Of a stretch of 64,000 nucleotides of DNA, positions 40,704-48,203 are shown piece by piece (within the stretch, counting starts at the first letter, position 1; each line of letters begins with the position of its first letter). The DNA lies in assembly GCF_036365825.1 (NCBI RefSeq), contig NZ_CP142675.1, forward strand, positions 1,550,001 through 1,614,000, in the 5' to 3' direction. The translations under genes and the position numbers were made by a program. This stretch comes from Qipengyuania sp. HL-TH1 (GTDB lineage Bacteria > Pseudomonadota > Alphaproteobacteria > Sphingomonadales > Sphingomonadaceae). Under the pieces are notes generated by a model. It saw nothing but the letters and a program-made list of their open reading frames with translations. It ran no database searches and had not been told where the DNA came from.

Positions 40704-40811
40704 ATGCTGTTCGCATTCATCAGGCGCCTCGTGCGCGATCAGGGTGGCGATTCGCTGGCGGCGATGGTGCTGTGTTCGCCGCTTCCGGCGATGCTCTACC
40801 TCTCGATCTAG
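40704..40811 (+). CDS. Short Flp-pilin-like N-terminus (probably truncated)
   Basis: A 35-codon frame, MLFAFIRRLVRDQGGDSLAAMVLCSPLPAMLYLSI, with a GGGGGAG ribosome site. The start resembles Flp/TadE pre-pilin leaders (basic residues, R-D-x-G-G, then hydrophobic) but lacks the conserved A-x-x-E-Y and a full membrane segment. The stop is followed at once by the opposing isomerase gene. Either a truncated pilin remnant or a small protein. Low confidence. The 211-bp gap upstream holds a TTAA-N7-TTAC sequence (40565-40579), one base off a CtrA-type site. Confidence 0.35.
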   Translation: MLFAFIRRLVRDQGGDSLAAMVLCSPLPAMLYLSI

Positions 40812-41419
40812 GGCCTGCCGCCGCCAAGATAGGCCTCGATCTGCTCGAGGCGTTCCTTGCCGAACCACATTTCCCCATCGACGAAGAAGGTCGGGATGCC
40901 GAAGGCGCCGCGGGCAACCGCGGCTTCGGTATTGGCCGCCAGCTTAGCTTTGACGCCCGGTTCCTGCGTCGCAGTGAGCAGGCGCTCGGCGTCGAACCCG
41001 GCTGCCGCCAGTTCGGCCCCGACCACTTCGGCATCGCCGCAATCGATATTGCGCTCCCACACTGCGGGCAGCAGCGCCTCGACCAGCGCCTGGCGTTCGG
41101 CTTCGTCCGATGCCGCCACCAGCACGCGCTGGAGCAGGATCGAATTGAACGGCAACGCGGGGTGCATGCGGAACTGGTCCATGCCGTGCCGGTCGAGGAA
41201 GCGCTGGAATTCCAGCGCGGCATAGGGAACTTTGCCCTTCACATCGGCGTCACGCATCATCGGCGGGGCATTGCCGGTGAGCTTGTGCATCCCGCCGAGG
41301 AACACCGGCGTCACCACCAACTGCGCCCCGGTGCGCGCGATGATCTGCTTGAGCGGATACCATGCGAGATAGCCGTTCGGCGCGGCGAGATCGAAAATAT
41401 ACTCCAGTGTCTTGGTCAT
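40808..41419 (-). CDS. DsbA-like 2-hydroxychromene-2-carboxylate isomerase family protein
   Basis: A 203-residue thioredoxin-fold protein of the kappa-class GST/HCCA isomerase family; members isomerise 2-hydroxychromene-2-carboxylate in naphthalene breakdown or are glutathione-dependent enzymes. The start LEYIFDLAAPNGYLAWYPLKQIIARTGAQLVVTPVFLGG and the end GAFGIPTFFVDGEMWFGKERLEQIEAYL are typical; 'AAP-NGYLAW' replaces the S-P-Y-S common at the active site, so activity may differ. No aromatic pathway genes are near. Confidence 0.85.
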   Translation of the reverse strand: MTKTLEYIFDLAAPNGYLAWYPLKQIIARTGAQLVVTPVFLGGMHKLTGNAPPMMRDADVKGKVPYAALEFQRFLDRHGMDQFRMHPALPFNSILLQRVLVAASDEAERQALVEALLPAVWERNIDCGDAEVVGAELAAAGFDAERLLTATQEPGVKAKLAANTEAAVARGAFGIPTFFVDGEMWFGKERLEQIEAYLGGGRP

Positions 41420-41472
41420 GCGGGGCCTCTCCCTTTTCCCTGCGGTAACCGTTTGGTGGTAAGGATGCGAGA

Positions 41473-41787
41473 ATGAAACGCTTCGCCCTGCTCCTCCCGC
41501 TGGCGCTGCTTGCCAGCCCGCCGCTGCCGACGCTTGCGCATCCCGGGGGTCTCAATGCCGAGGGCTGCCACAACAACCGCAAGACGGGCGAGTATCACTG
41601 CCATCGCAATCGGCGCACCACGCAGCCGGCCCCAACCGCACAGCTACAGGGCGGAGTCTATTTTCCCAATTGCACCGCCGCGCGGCAGGCGGGCGCGGCG
41701 CCGATCTATCGCGGGCAGCCCGGCTACCGGCCCGCGCTCGACCGCGACAATGACGGGGTGGCCTGCGAACCCTATCGCGGGCGCTAG
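41473..41787 (+). CDS. Secreted excalibur-domain protein
   Basis: A 104-residue secreted protein: signal peptide (1-22, cut before HPGG), a His/Cys-rich segment HPGGLNAEGCHNNRKTGEYHCHRN (YHYH-like), then the excalibur calcium-binding motif from about 61 with FPNCTAARQAGAAPIYRGQPGYRPALDRDNDGVACEPY. The DRDNDGVACE part is the calcium-binding signature. Function unknown; such domains are often in nuclease or cell-wall proteins. Divergent from the DsbA-like gene. Confidence 0.9.
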   Translation: MKRFALLLPLALLASPPLPTLAHPGGLNAEGCHNNRKTGEYHCHRNRRTTQPAPTAQLQGGVYFPNCTAARQAGAAPIYRGQPGYRPALDRDNDGVACEPYRGR

Positions 41788-41881
41788 CGGCCCGGCGTTT
41801 CCTGCCGCTCCCCCGCCGCTGCCGCGGGCGATCCTGCGCCCGGCTTCGCGGAAAATGGGGACAGACCGATCCATTCAGGGT

Positions 41882-41902
41882 TGCGAATGATTTGCATTAG
41901 CA
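41882..41902 (+). promoter_or_regulatory. Fur-like operator upstream of the gene at 41931
   Basis: TGCGAATGATTTGCATTAGCA is an inverted repeat with arms TGC-n-AATG and CATT-n-GCA around 5 central bases. It resembles the iron-box found before TonB-receptor and iron-uptake genes in alphaproteobacteria (Fur family). It lies 29 bases before the ATG. Confidence 0.5.
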
Positions 41903-41930
41903 TACGATGCGGGTCTGCAAAGGAGACGGC

Positions 41931-42344
41931 ATGGCCCATTCGCACGATTCGACCGCACTCGACCTTCCCCTTCCCGCACGGCGGCACCAGACGCTTGCGC
42001 TGGTGCTTGTCCGCAGGCTCGCGGGGCACGGCCTGCACGATGCCCGCGCGACGATGCTCGCGCTCGATGCCGGGGGGACCGAGTTCCGCCGCCTGCTGGT
42101 GCTGGCGCGCGCGCTGGTGGTCGATCTCGCGCGGACCTCGCGGCGCAGGATCCTGCTCGCGCCGTGCTGCGCGGCAGGGATGACGCGCGACGAAGGACTG
42201 CTGATGGCGATGATCGGCGGCGGCGGGCTCGATGTCCACGGCGTGCTGACGGACGATGCCGGCTGCGCGATCGCAATGACCACCGCGCATGCGCTGGGTG
42301 ACGAGCTGGAGCGTCTCGCGACCCGCAACGACTGGCGGCGCTAG
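41931..42344 (+). CDS. Conserved-looking hypothetical protein (possibly iron-regulated)
   Basis: A 137-residue cytosolic protein: MAHSHDSTALDLPLPARRHQTLALVLVRRLAGHGLHDARATMLALD, a helical middle with FRRLLVLARALVVDLARTSRRR, and a striking LAPCCAAGMTRDEGLLMAMIG cysteine pair (about 82-83). I cannot place it with certainty; sphingomonad genomes encode similar proteins of unknown function. ATG with AAAGGAG ribosome site; the Fur-like operator is just upstream. It overlaps the metZ stop by 4 bases tail to tail. Confidence 0.6.
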   Translation: MAHSHDSTALDLPLPARRHQTLALVLVRRLAGHGLHDARATMLALDAGGTEFRRLLVLARALVVDLARTSRRRILLAPCCAAGMTRDEGLLMAMIGGGGLDVHGVLTDDAGCAIAMTTAHALGDELERLATRNDWRR

Positions 42345-43546
42345 AGCCCCGCGGCGGCCAGCGCGCGGTCGAGGTCTTCCTTGACGTCCTCGACGTCTTC
42401 GAGCCCGACGTTGATCCGCAGCAAGCCTTCGGTCACGCCCATCTCGTCGCGCGCCTCCTGCGTCATGCCCGCATGCGTGGTGCTCGCCGGGTGGCACATC
42501 AGGCTGCGCGTATCGCCGATATTGTTCGAGATATCGACCAGTTCGAGCGCGTCGAGCAACGCGAAGGCGGTGGCGCGGTCGCCCACGTCGAGCGCGAAGA
42601 TCGGCCCGGTGGCGACCATCTGCTTGAGGGCCAGTTCGTGGCGCGGGTGGCTGGGCAGACCGGGATGAAGCAGCTTGGGCACGCGCGGTTCGATGAACTT
42701 GCCCAGCGCGACTGCATTTTCGCTCTGGCGGCGCGCACGCATGTCGAGCGTTTCGAGCCCCTTGAGCACGACCCAGGCGTTGAACGGCGCGCAATTGGGG
42801 CCGGTGTTGCGCTGGAAGGGCAGCAGCACCTCGTCCACCCATTGCTGCGACCCGCACACCGCGCCCGCGAGCACGCGGCCCTGCCCGTCCATCAGCTTGG
42901 TCGCCGAATAGGCGACCACGTCGGCGCCGAAATCGAGCGGCCGTTGCAGCGCGCTGGTGGCGAAGGCGTTGTCGACCACGGTGACGATGCCATGCGCCTT
43001 CGCGACGCCGCAGACATGCGCCAGATCGACAATGTCGAGCGTGGGATTGGCGGGGGTTTCGAAGAAGAACACCTTGGTATTGGGCCGGATCGCGGCTTCC
43101 CACGCATCGTTGTCGGCGCTGTCGATGACGCTGGTCTCGATCCCGAAGCGCGGCAGCAGATGGTCGAGCAGCCAGCGGCACGAGCCGAAGGCCGCGCGTG
43201 CGCCGACCACATGATCGCCCGCCGACAGCTGGCAGAGCAGCGCCGCGGTCATCGCCGCCATGCCGCTGGCCTGCGCGCGGCATGCCTCGGCGCCTTCCAT
43301 CAGCGCGATGCGTTCCTCGAGCATGGCGACGGTCGGGTTCTGGAGGCGCGAATAGGTCATCCCCGCAGCCTCGCCCGCGAACCGGTCGGCGACGGTCTGC
43401 GCGTCGTCATAGGTATAGCCCGAGGTGAGGAACAGCGCTTCGCTGGTCTCGCCATGTTCGCTGCGCCAGGTGCCGCCGCGCACCGCCTGCGTCGCGGGGC
43501 GCCATTTGGCGGTGATCGAACGGTCCATGCCGGTGGTCTTCTTCAT
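42341..43546 (-). CDS. metZ: O-succinylhomoserine sulfhydrylase
   Basis: PLP enzyme making homocysteine from O-succinylhomoserine and sulfide in methionine synthesis. The 401 residues show SRLQNPTVAMLEERIA (66-81), ASGMAAMTAAL, DNAFATSALQRPLDFGADVV and the PLP lysine K217 in YSATKLMDGQG. The end INVGLEDVEDVKEDLDRAL is also typical. ATG 43546 or 43528 (MDRSITAK) are both possible starts. Divergent from the mannosyltransferase gene; I see no SAM riboswitch upstream. Confidence 0.93.
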   Translation of the reverse strand: MKKTTGMDRSITAKWRPATQAVRGGTWRSEHGETSEALFLTSGYTYDDAQTVADRFAGEAAGMTYSRLQNPTVAMLEERIALMEGAEACRAQASGMAAMTAALLCQLSAGDHVVGARAAFGSCRWLLDHLLPRFGIETSVIDSADNDAWEAAIRPNTKVFFFETPANPTLDIVDLAHVCGVAKAHGIVTVVDNAFATSALQRPLDFGADVVAYSATKLMDGQGRVLAGAVCGSQQWVDEVLLPFQRNTGPNCAPFNAWVVLKGLETLDMRARRQSENAVALGKFIEPRVPKLLHPGLPSHPRHELALKQMVATGPIFALDVGDRATAFALLDALELVDISNNIGDTRSLMCHPASTTHAGMTQEARDEMGVTEGLLRINVGLEDVEDVKEDLDRALAAAGL

Positions 43547-43628
43547 GACAGGGGCGTCTAGGCAGGCCCCGGGATAACGGCAAGCAATGGCTGTTGTATC
43601 CTTGCAAACGCTCGCTTAATCGCCCCGC

Positions 43629-44900
43629 ATGAGCCGCGCCCCCCAGCAACCCACGGATCCGCTTCGCTGGTGCGCCGCGCTGGCGCTCGCCTTCTGGCTT
43701 GGCTGCCTGCCGTATCTGACCGCGGTCCCGCACCCCTATTTCGACGAGGTCCACTACCTCCCCGCCGCGCGCGAGCTGCTGATGCTGGGCGAGTTCACCA
43801 ATCGCGAGCATCCGCTCGTCGGCAAGGAGCTGATCGCGCTGGGGATCGCGCTGTTCGGCGACAATCCGGTCGGCTGGCGGCTGCTGCCCACGCTGTTCGG
43901 CGCGCTGGCGCTGTTCGCCGCAATGCGCGCGCTGTGGTTCGGCACGCTGAGCCGCTTCGCCACGCTGGCTTACGGCCTGCTGCTTGCGACCGGTTTCCAC
44001 CTGTTCATCCATGCGCGCATCGCGATGTTGGACATCTTCTACCTCGCCTTCCTCAGCCTTGCCGCCTGGCAATTCACCGCGGCGATCCGCCAGCCCGAGG
44101 AAGGCCGCTGGCGGCTGGTGCTCGCGGGCATGGCGCTGGGGCTGGCGATGGGTGCCAAGTGGAACGCGCTGGCGGTGGCGATGCTGCCGGGCCTGGCCTT
44201 TCTCGCCGCGCGCGCGCTGGCGGGACGCCGCCGCCTGTTCTTCAGCCGCCGCGGCGCGCCGGTGCCCGGGATCACGCTGGTCGAGGCCGCGCTCTGGCTC
44301 GGCGCGGTGCCGCTGGCGGTCTATGCGGCGAGCTTCGCGCCCGGCTTCTTCTTCCGCGTCCACCCGATTTCGGAAGGGCTCGTGTTCCATCACCAGTTCA
44401 TGCTGTCGCAGCAGGAGCAGGTGCTCAAGGCGCATCCCTACCAGTCGACCTGGGAGCAATGGGTGCTGAACGCGCGCTCGATCTGGTATCTCTACGAACC
44501 GGTCGCGGGGGTGCAGCGCGGCATCATGCTGATCGGCAATCCGCTGACCATGCTGCTCGGCCTGCCCGCGCTGGCATGGTGCGCCTGGCACGGCGTACTG
44601 CGCCGCCACTGGACCGCGCTGGCGGTGGCGCTGGTCTATGCGGTGAGCCTGGGATTCTGGATCGTGGCGAGCAAGCCGGTACAGTTCTATTATCACTATG
44701 CGCTGCCCAGCATGGCGCTGCTCGCCGCGCTGGCGCTGGTCTGCGATGCGCTGTGGCAGAACGGCTGGCGCAAGAGCGCGCTGGCCCCGCTCCTCGGCAG
44801 CGTGCTGGTGTTCGGCTGGTTCTACCCGATCATCAGCGGCGCCCCGCTGGTGGGCCCCGACAGCTTCGCGGTGTGGACCTGGCTGGAAAGCTGGCGGTAG
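43629..44900 (+). CDS. Mannosyltransferase of the dolichyl-phosphate-mannose-protein (PMT) type
   Basis: A 423-residue polytopic membrane enzyme with about ten segments. Near the N-terminus, PHPYFDEVHYLPAARELLMLGEFTNREHPLVGKELIAL (about 34-72) contains the D-E acidic pair and the conserved NREHPLVGK block of bacterial PMT (GT39) enzymes that transfer mannose from a polyprenyl-phosphate donor to Ser/Thr of secreted proteins. The facing gene (45127-46275) makes such a donor, so the two probably work together. High-GC, normal genome composition. Confidence 0.88.
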   Translation: MSRAPQQPTDPLRWCAALALAFWLGCLPYLTAVPHPYFDEVHYLPAARELLMLGEFTNREHPLVGKELIALGIALFGDNPVGWRLLPTLFGALALFAAMRALWFGTLSRFATLAYGLLLATGFHLFIHARIAMLDIFYLAFLSLAAWQFTAAIRQPEEGRWRLVLAGMALGLAMGAKWNALAVAMLPGLAFLAARALAGRRRLFFSRRGAPVPGITLVEAALWLGAVPLAVYAASFAPGFFFRVHPISEGLVFHHQFMLSQQEQVLKAHPYQSTWEQWVLNARSIWYLYEPVAGVQRGIMLIGNPLTMLLGLPALAWCAWHGVLRRHWTALAVALVYAVSLGFWIVASKPVQFYYHYALPSMALLAALALVCDALWQNGWRKSALAPLLGSVLVFGWFYPIISGAPLVGPDSFAVWTWLESWR

Positions 44901-44957
44901 GGTTTTGGTAGGGTGCGTGAAGCGCATCCGCGCTTCCCTTGCGGCGGCGCCAGCCCA
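44900..44957 (+). repeat. ATCC-loop hairpin element, copy A
   Basis: Directly after the mannosyltransferase TAG: GGGTTTTGGTAGGGTGCGT, hairpin GAAGCGC-ATCC-GCGCTTC (44919-44936), then CCTTGCGGCGGCGCCAGCCC. Copies B and C on the opposite strand have the same layout with different stems. Confidence 0.75.
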
Positions 44958-45020
44958 CTCCCCCACCCGGCCACCCACGGGATCATACTGACTGGGTGGC
45001 CGGGTGGGGGAGTGGGCTGG
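44950..45020. repeat. Perfect 28-bp inverted repeat
   Basis: Arms 44950-44977 and 44993-45020 are exact complements (start CCAGCCCACTCCCCCACC), with a 15-base loop (44978-44992). It would fold as a very stable hairpin and be a strong barrier to polymerases. It separates the convergent mannosyltransferase and DPM1-GtrA genes and is the junction of repeat copies A and B. Confidence 0.9.
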
Positions 45021-45068
45021 TGCCGCAAGCCTTCGACGGATGTCGAAGGCGCACACAACAAAAACTCA
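44993..45068 (-). repeat. ATCC-loop hairpin element, copy B
   Basis: On the minus strand: GTTTTTGTTGTGTGCGCC, hairpin CCTTCGAC-ATCC-GTCGAAGG (within 45029-45050), then CTTGCGGCACCAGCCC and the arm of the long inverted repeat. Confidence 0.75.
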
Positions 45069-45126
45069 GGCGTGGGCTGGTGCCGCCGCAAGGTCAGGAC
45101 GGATGTCCTGACCGCGCCCGGCAAAC
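45069..45126 (-). repeat. ATCC-loop hairpin element, copy C
   Basis: Directly after the DPM1-GtrA stop on the minus strand: GGTTTGCCGGGCGC, hairpin GGTCAGGAC-ATCC-GTCCTGACC (45092-45113), then TTGCGGCGGCACCAGCCC. The inner GAC-ATCC-GTC is shared with copy B; the outer pairs differ but remain complementary. Confidence 0.75.
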
Positions 45127-46275
45127 CTAATACCGCCCCCAGACGAAGCGGCTCGACAGGGCGTAGTTCCAGACCGAGCCGATGCCGATGCCGACCAGCG
45201 CGGCGAGGACTTCGTGCAAGCCCCGGTCGTTGAGCGTGGTGGCCACCGCGACATTGGCGAAGGCGCCGATCGAACAGGCGGCGATAAAGCTGACCCAGCC
45301 CCAGAACACGCGGTTGGGTTCCTTCAGGCGGCGGTCGCGATAGGTGAGGAAATTGTTGAGCCAGAAGTTGAAGGTCATCGCGCCGAAGGTCGCGACCGCC
45401 TGGCTCCAGCTGAAGCTCGTCCCCGCCACCAGCAGGAAGGCATAGAGGATCGCCATGTGCACGCCGATGCCGATGATCCCGACCGTGCCGAACAGCGCGA
45501 AGCGCGTCGGGATGATACGACCAAAGCTCTTGTCGTAGAGACCGGCGAGGAAATCGAGCGCGATCGCGCGGTCGAGCTTGCTTTCGCCGGAGCGGCGGGC
45601 GGAGAAATTCATCGGGAAATCCTTCACCTTGAGCGGTGTTTCGGAAGTGGCGAGCAGGTCGAGCAGGATCTTGAAGCCGATGCCCGAGAGATTGGGCACC
45701 AGCCGCCGCGCGGTGGCCGACGGCAGCAGGAAGAACCCGCTCATCGGGTCGCTGAGGTCGACCCCGGTAAGTTTGCGCGCAAGCATGTTGGCGACGCTCG
45801 ACAGCTTCTCGCGGTCGGGGCGGCCCCATTCTTCCATGCTCGCGCCATCGGCAAACCGGCTGGCGACGGCGACATCCGCTTCGCCCGCCTTCACGCTGGC
45901 AAGCATCGCCACCAGCAATTGCGGATCGTGCTGGTGATCGGCATCCATCACCGCGACATAGGGCGCGGCAGTGGCGCAAAAGCCCTCGATCGCGGCGCTC
46001 GACAGGCCGCGGCGGCCGATCCGCTGGAGCACGCGCACGCGCGGGTCGGACAGCGACAGCCGCCGCGCTTCGTCGCTGGTGCCGTCGGCGGAATTGTCGT
46101 CCACCACCAGCACTTCCCAGCCGGTCTTGCCCAGCGCACCTTCGATCCGCTCGACCAGCGGGGCGAGATTGTCGCGCTCGTTGAGCGTCGGCAGGATGAT
46201 CGCAAGCTCCAGCGTGCTGGCGCTGGCAGGGGCGGGATCGGCCACGGAAGGCTGCGTCTGCGGTGTCATATCCAT
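45127..46275 (-). CDS. Polyprenyl-phosphate mannose synthase fused to GtrA-like flippase domain (DPM1-GtrA)
   Basis: A 382-residue fusion. Residues 22-250 are a GT2 glycosyltransferase of the dolichol-phosphate-mannose synthase type: LAIILPTLNERDNLAPLVERIEGAL, VVDDNSADGTSDEA, and the metal-binding VMDADHQHD; 'DPMSGFFLLP' is characteristic. Residues from about 258 form a GtrA domain with four membrane spans (RFALFGTVGIIGIGVHMAILYAFLL...). The product is probably polyprenyl-phosphate-mannose, made in the cytosol and flipped; its likely user is the convergent PMT enzyme. leuB lies 26 bases upstream. Confidence 0.92.
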   Translation of the reverse strand: MDMTPQTQPSVADPAPASASTLELAIILPTLNERDNLAPLVERIEGALGKTGWEVLVVDDNSADGTSDEARRLSLSDPRVRVLQRIGRRGLSSAAIEGFCATAAPYVAVMDADHQHDPQLLVAMLASVKAGEADVAVASRFADGASMEEWGRPDREKLSSVANMLARKLTGVDLSDPMSGFFLLPSATARRLVPNLSGIGFKILLDLLATSETPLKVKDFPMNFSARRSGESKLDRAIALDFLAGLYDKSFGRIIPTRFALFGTVGIIGIGVHMAILYAFLLVAGTSFSWSQAVATFGAMTFNFWLNNFLTYRDRRLKEPNRVFWGWVSFIAACSIGAFANVAVATTLNDRGLHEVLAALVGIGIGSVWNYALSSRFVWGRY

Positions 46276-46301
46276 TGCATGACCCGGTTATGCCGCAATC
46301 C

Positions 46302-47369
46302 TCAAGATGTGGTTACGATCTTCCTAACAATCGCATCGCCGATATCGCCGGTCGAAGCGGTCCCGCCAAGGTCGCCGCCCAGCACGCCATCGGCCAGTAT
46401 CGCCTCGACCGCGCGTTCGATCCGCGCGGCGTCCTGTTCGCGGCCGAGCGAGTGGCGCAGCAGCATCGCCAGGCTGAGCACGGCGGCGACCGGGTTGGCC
46501 TTGCCCCGCCCGGCAATATCGGGTGCGCTGCCATGGATCGGCTCGTACAGGCCGAAAGTGCCGTAGTCGGTCTGCCGTTCACCCAGCGACGCGCTGGCGA
46601 GCAGCCCGATCGAGCCGACGCAGGCGCTGGCCTGGTCGGACAGGATATCGCCGAACAGGTTTCCGGTGACGATGGTGTCGAACTGGCCGGGCGACTTGAC
46701 CAGCTGCATCGCGGCATTGTCGACATACATGTGGTCGAGCTCGACCTCGGGGTACTCCTGCGCCACTTCGATCACGGTTTCGCGCCAGATGCGGCTGGTT
46801 TCGAGCACATTGGCCTTGTCGACACTGGTCAGTTTCTTACCGCGTCCCATTGCCGCGCGAAACGCGCTGTGCGCGATGCGGCGGACTTCGGCCTCGTTAT
46901 AGGACATCATGTCCCAGCCCTCGCGCCCGCCCGCGCTGCCGCGTTCGCCCTTGTCGCCGAAATACACGTCGCCATTGAGCTCGCGCACCACCAGCAGGTC
47001 GATGCTGCGCGCGACCTCGGGCTTGAGCGAGGACAGGTGTTCGAGCCCGGGGAAGCCCGCCGCAGGCCGCAGATTGGCGAACAGGCCCAGTTCGCTGCGC
47101 AGGCCGAGGATCGCCTGTTCGGGGCGCAGTTCGCGCGGCAGGTCGTCGCAGGAAAAATCGCCCACCGCGCCGAACAGCACCGCATCAGCGGCGCGCGCCA
47201 TGGCGAGCGTCTCTTGCGGCAGCGGGTGGCCATGACGGCGATAGGCGGCGGCGCCGACATCGCCCTCGAACAGCGTCAGCCCGGGCAGCTCCAGCGTTTC
47301 GAGCACGCGGCGCGCCTGCGCGATGACTTCGGGGCCGATGCCGTCGCCGGCGAATAGTGCGATTTTCAA
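46302..47369 (-). CDS. leuB: 3-isopropylmalate dehydrogenase
   Basis: Oxidative decarboxylase of leucine synthesis, 355 residues. LKIALFAGDGIGPEVIAQARRVLETL (N-terminus), LRSELGLFANLRPAA, LLVVRELNGDVYFGDKG, and the metal-binding GNLFGDILSDQASACVGSIGLL (about 240-261) are all standard. No good ATG exists; an ATG 22 codons upstream (47435) would include REP sequence, so the TTG at 47369 with GGAGAA eight bases upstream is preferred. Confidence 0.94.
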   Translation of the reverse strand: MKIALFAGDGIGPEVIAQARRVLETLELPGLTLFEGDVGAAAYRRHGHPLPQETLAMARAADAVLFGAVGDFSCDDLPRELRPEQAILGLRSELGLFANLRPAAGFPGLEHLSSLKPEVARSIDLLVVRELNGDVYFGDKGERGSAGGREGWDMMSYNEAEVRRIAHSAFRAAMGRGKKLTSVDKANVLETSRIWRETVIEVAQEYPEVELDHMYVDNAAMQLVKSPGQFDTIVTGNLFGDILSDQASACVGSIGLLASASLGERQTDYGTFGLYEPIHGSAPDIAGRGKANPVAAVLSLAMLLRHSLGREQDAARIERAVEAILADGVLGGDLGGTASTGDIGDAIVRKIVTTS

Positions 47370-47385
47370 GCGTGGTTCTCCAGCC

Positions 47386-47473
47386 TCGTCGCTCCTGCGC
47401 AGGCAGGAGCCTATCTGCCCCCTCGGGGCGCTCAACGGACGGTGTCTAGGCCTCTGTCTGCGCAGGGGCGACG
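47386..47473. repeat. Inverted pair of REP-like palindromes between recO and leuB
   Basis: TCGTCGCTCCTGCGCAGGCAGGAGCC (47386-47411) and TCTAGGCCTCTGTCTGCGCAGGGGCGACGA (47444-47473) face each other. Same family as at 21011-21116 and 48521-48624. Confidence 0.75.
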
Positions 47474-47491
47474 AACCATTCTTGAACGCGG

Positions 47492-48088
47492 CTAAACCAT
47501 CCGTGCCAGCCGCTGCCTGAGGAGTTGCCGTGCAGCTAGGACGTCGGCGCGGGTATCGGCAAGCAGGTAGCGCGCGATCAGCGGCTCCTGCCGGTCGAGA
47601 ATCTCCAAGGCCTGCCCAAGATCGGCTATCGCGGGCCGCTGGCCGCCATAGCCCAGTTCGCGCAGCAGCAGCGCTTCATAGACGGCCAGCGCCTCGACCC
47701 ACTGCCGCGCGCTGTCCGACGAACAGATCGCATCGAGCAGGCCGCCGAGCGCGGAATGGAGCGTGGGATAGGGATTGCGCTCGGGCAATGCGCTCGCAGT
47801 GAGCGCGGTCACCCAGTTGATCGCCGACGCGGCCAGCGGCTCGCCCAGCCACGGCCCGCGGCTGGCGACCAGTTCGAGCCGCGCGAAGGGCAGCTGGCTG
47901 TCCGACCTGGCGCGGATTTCCGCCTGCACGATATTGCCCGGGATCACCACCGGACGCAGCAGCCGCCCGCGCCCGCCCGCGACATAGGCGGCGACCATGC
48001 CATGCTGCTCGGTCAGCATCCGCGCAATGACCGCGGTCTCGCCATGCGCACGCGCGGCAAGCAGGATGGCGGGAGCGGAAAGCTGCAT
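47492..48088 (-). CDS. recO: DNA repair protein RecO
   Basis: Mediator that loads RecA with RecR on gaps. The 198-residue protein starts MQLSAPAILLAARAHGETAVIARMLTEQHGMVAAYVAGGRGR, the OB-fold of RecO. It is shorter than the 230-240 of many proteobacteria and ends without a C-terminal zinc site. recO is often near era/rnc, but here its neighbours are leuB and a GIY-YIG gene. Confidence 0.93.
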   Translation of the reverse strand: MQLSAPAILLAARAHGETAVIARMLTEQHGMVAAYVAGGRGRLLRPVVIPGNIVQAEIRARSDSQLPFARLELVASRGPWLGEPLAASAINWVTALTASALPERNPYPTLHSALGGLLDAICSSDSARQWVEALAVYEALLLRELGYGGQRPAIADLGQALEILDRQEPLIARYLLADTRADVLAARQLLRQRLARMV

Positions 48089-48159
48089 CGGGCGGCCTTA
48101 GCTGCTTGCGTCGATCCTGCGAAGACGGTGGAGTCGACTTGTGAGGCAGCGTATCGCGG

Positions 48160-48186
48160 GCTGCGCAGGCAGGGGCCTAGATCAGG
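48160..48186 (+). repeat. REP-like palindrome
   Basis: GGCTGCGCAGGCAGGGGCCTAGATCAG, a partial copy of the CCCTGC/GCAGGG family, lying between recO and the GIY-YIG gene. Confidence 0.6.
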
Positions 48187-48203
48187 TCAGCGAAATGGCA
48201 CCA

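Noticed and set aside
43547..43628. SAM-II or other SAM riboswitch before metZ
   Set aside because: The 82-bp gap lacks the conserved pseudoknot sequence; it is also shared with the divergent mannosyltransferase promoter.
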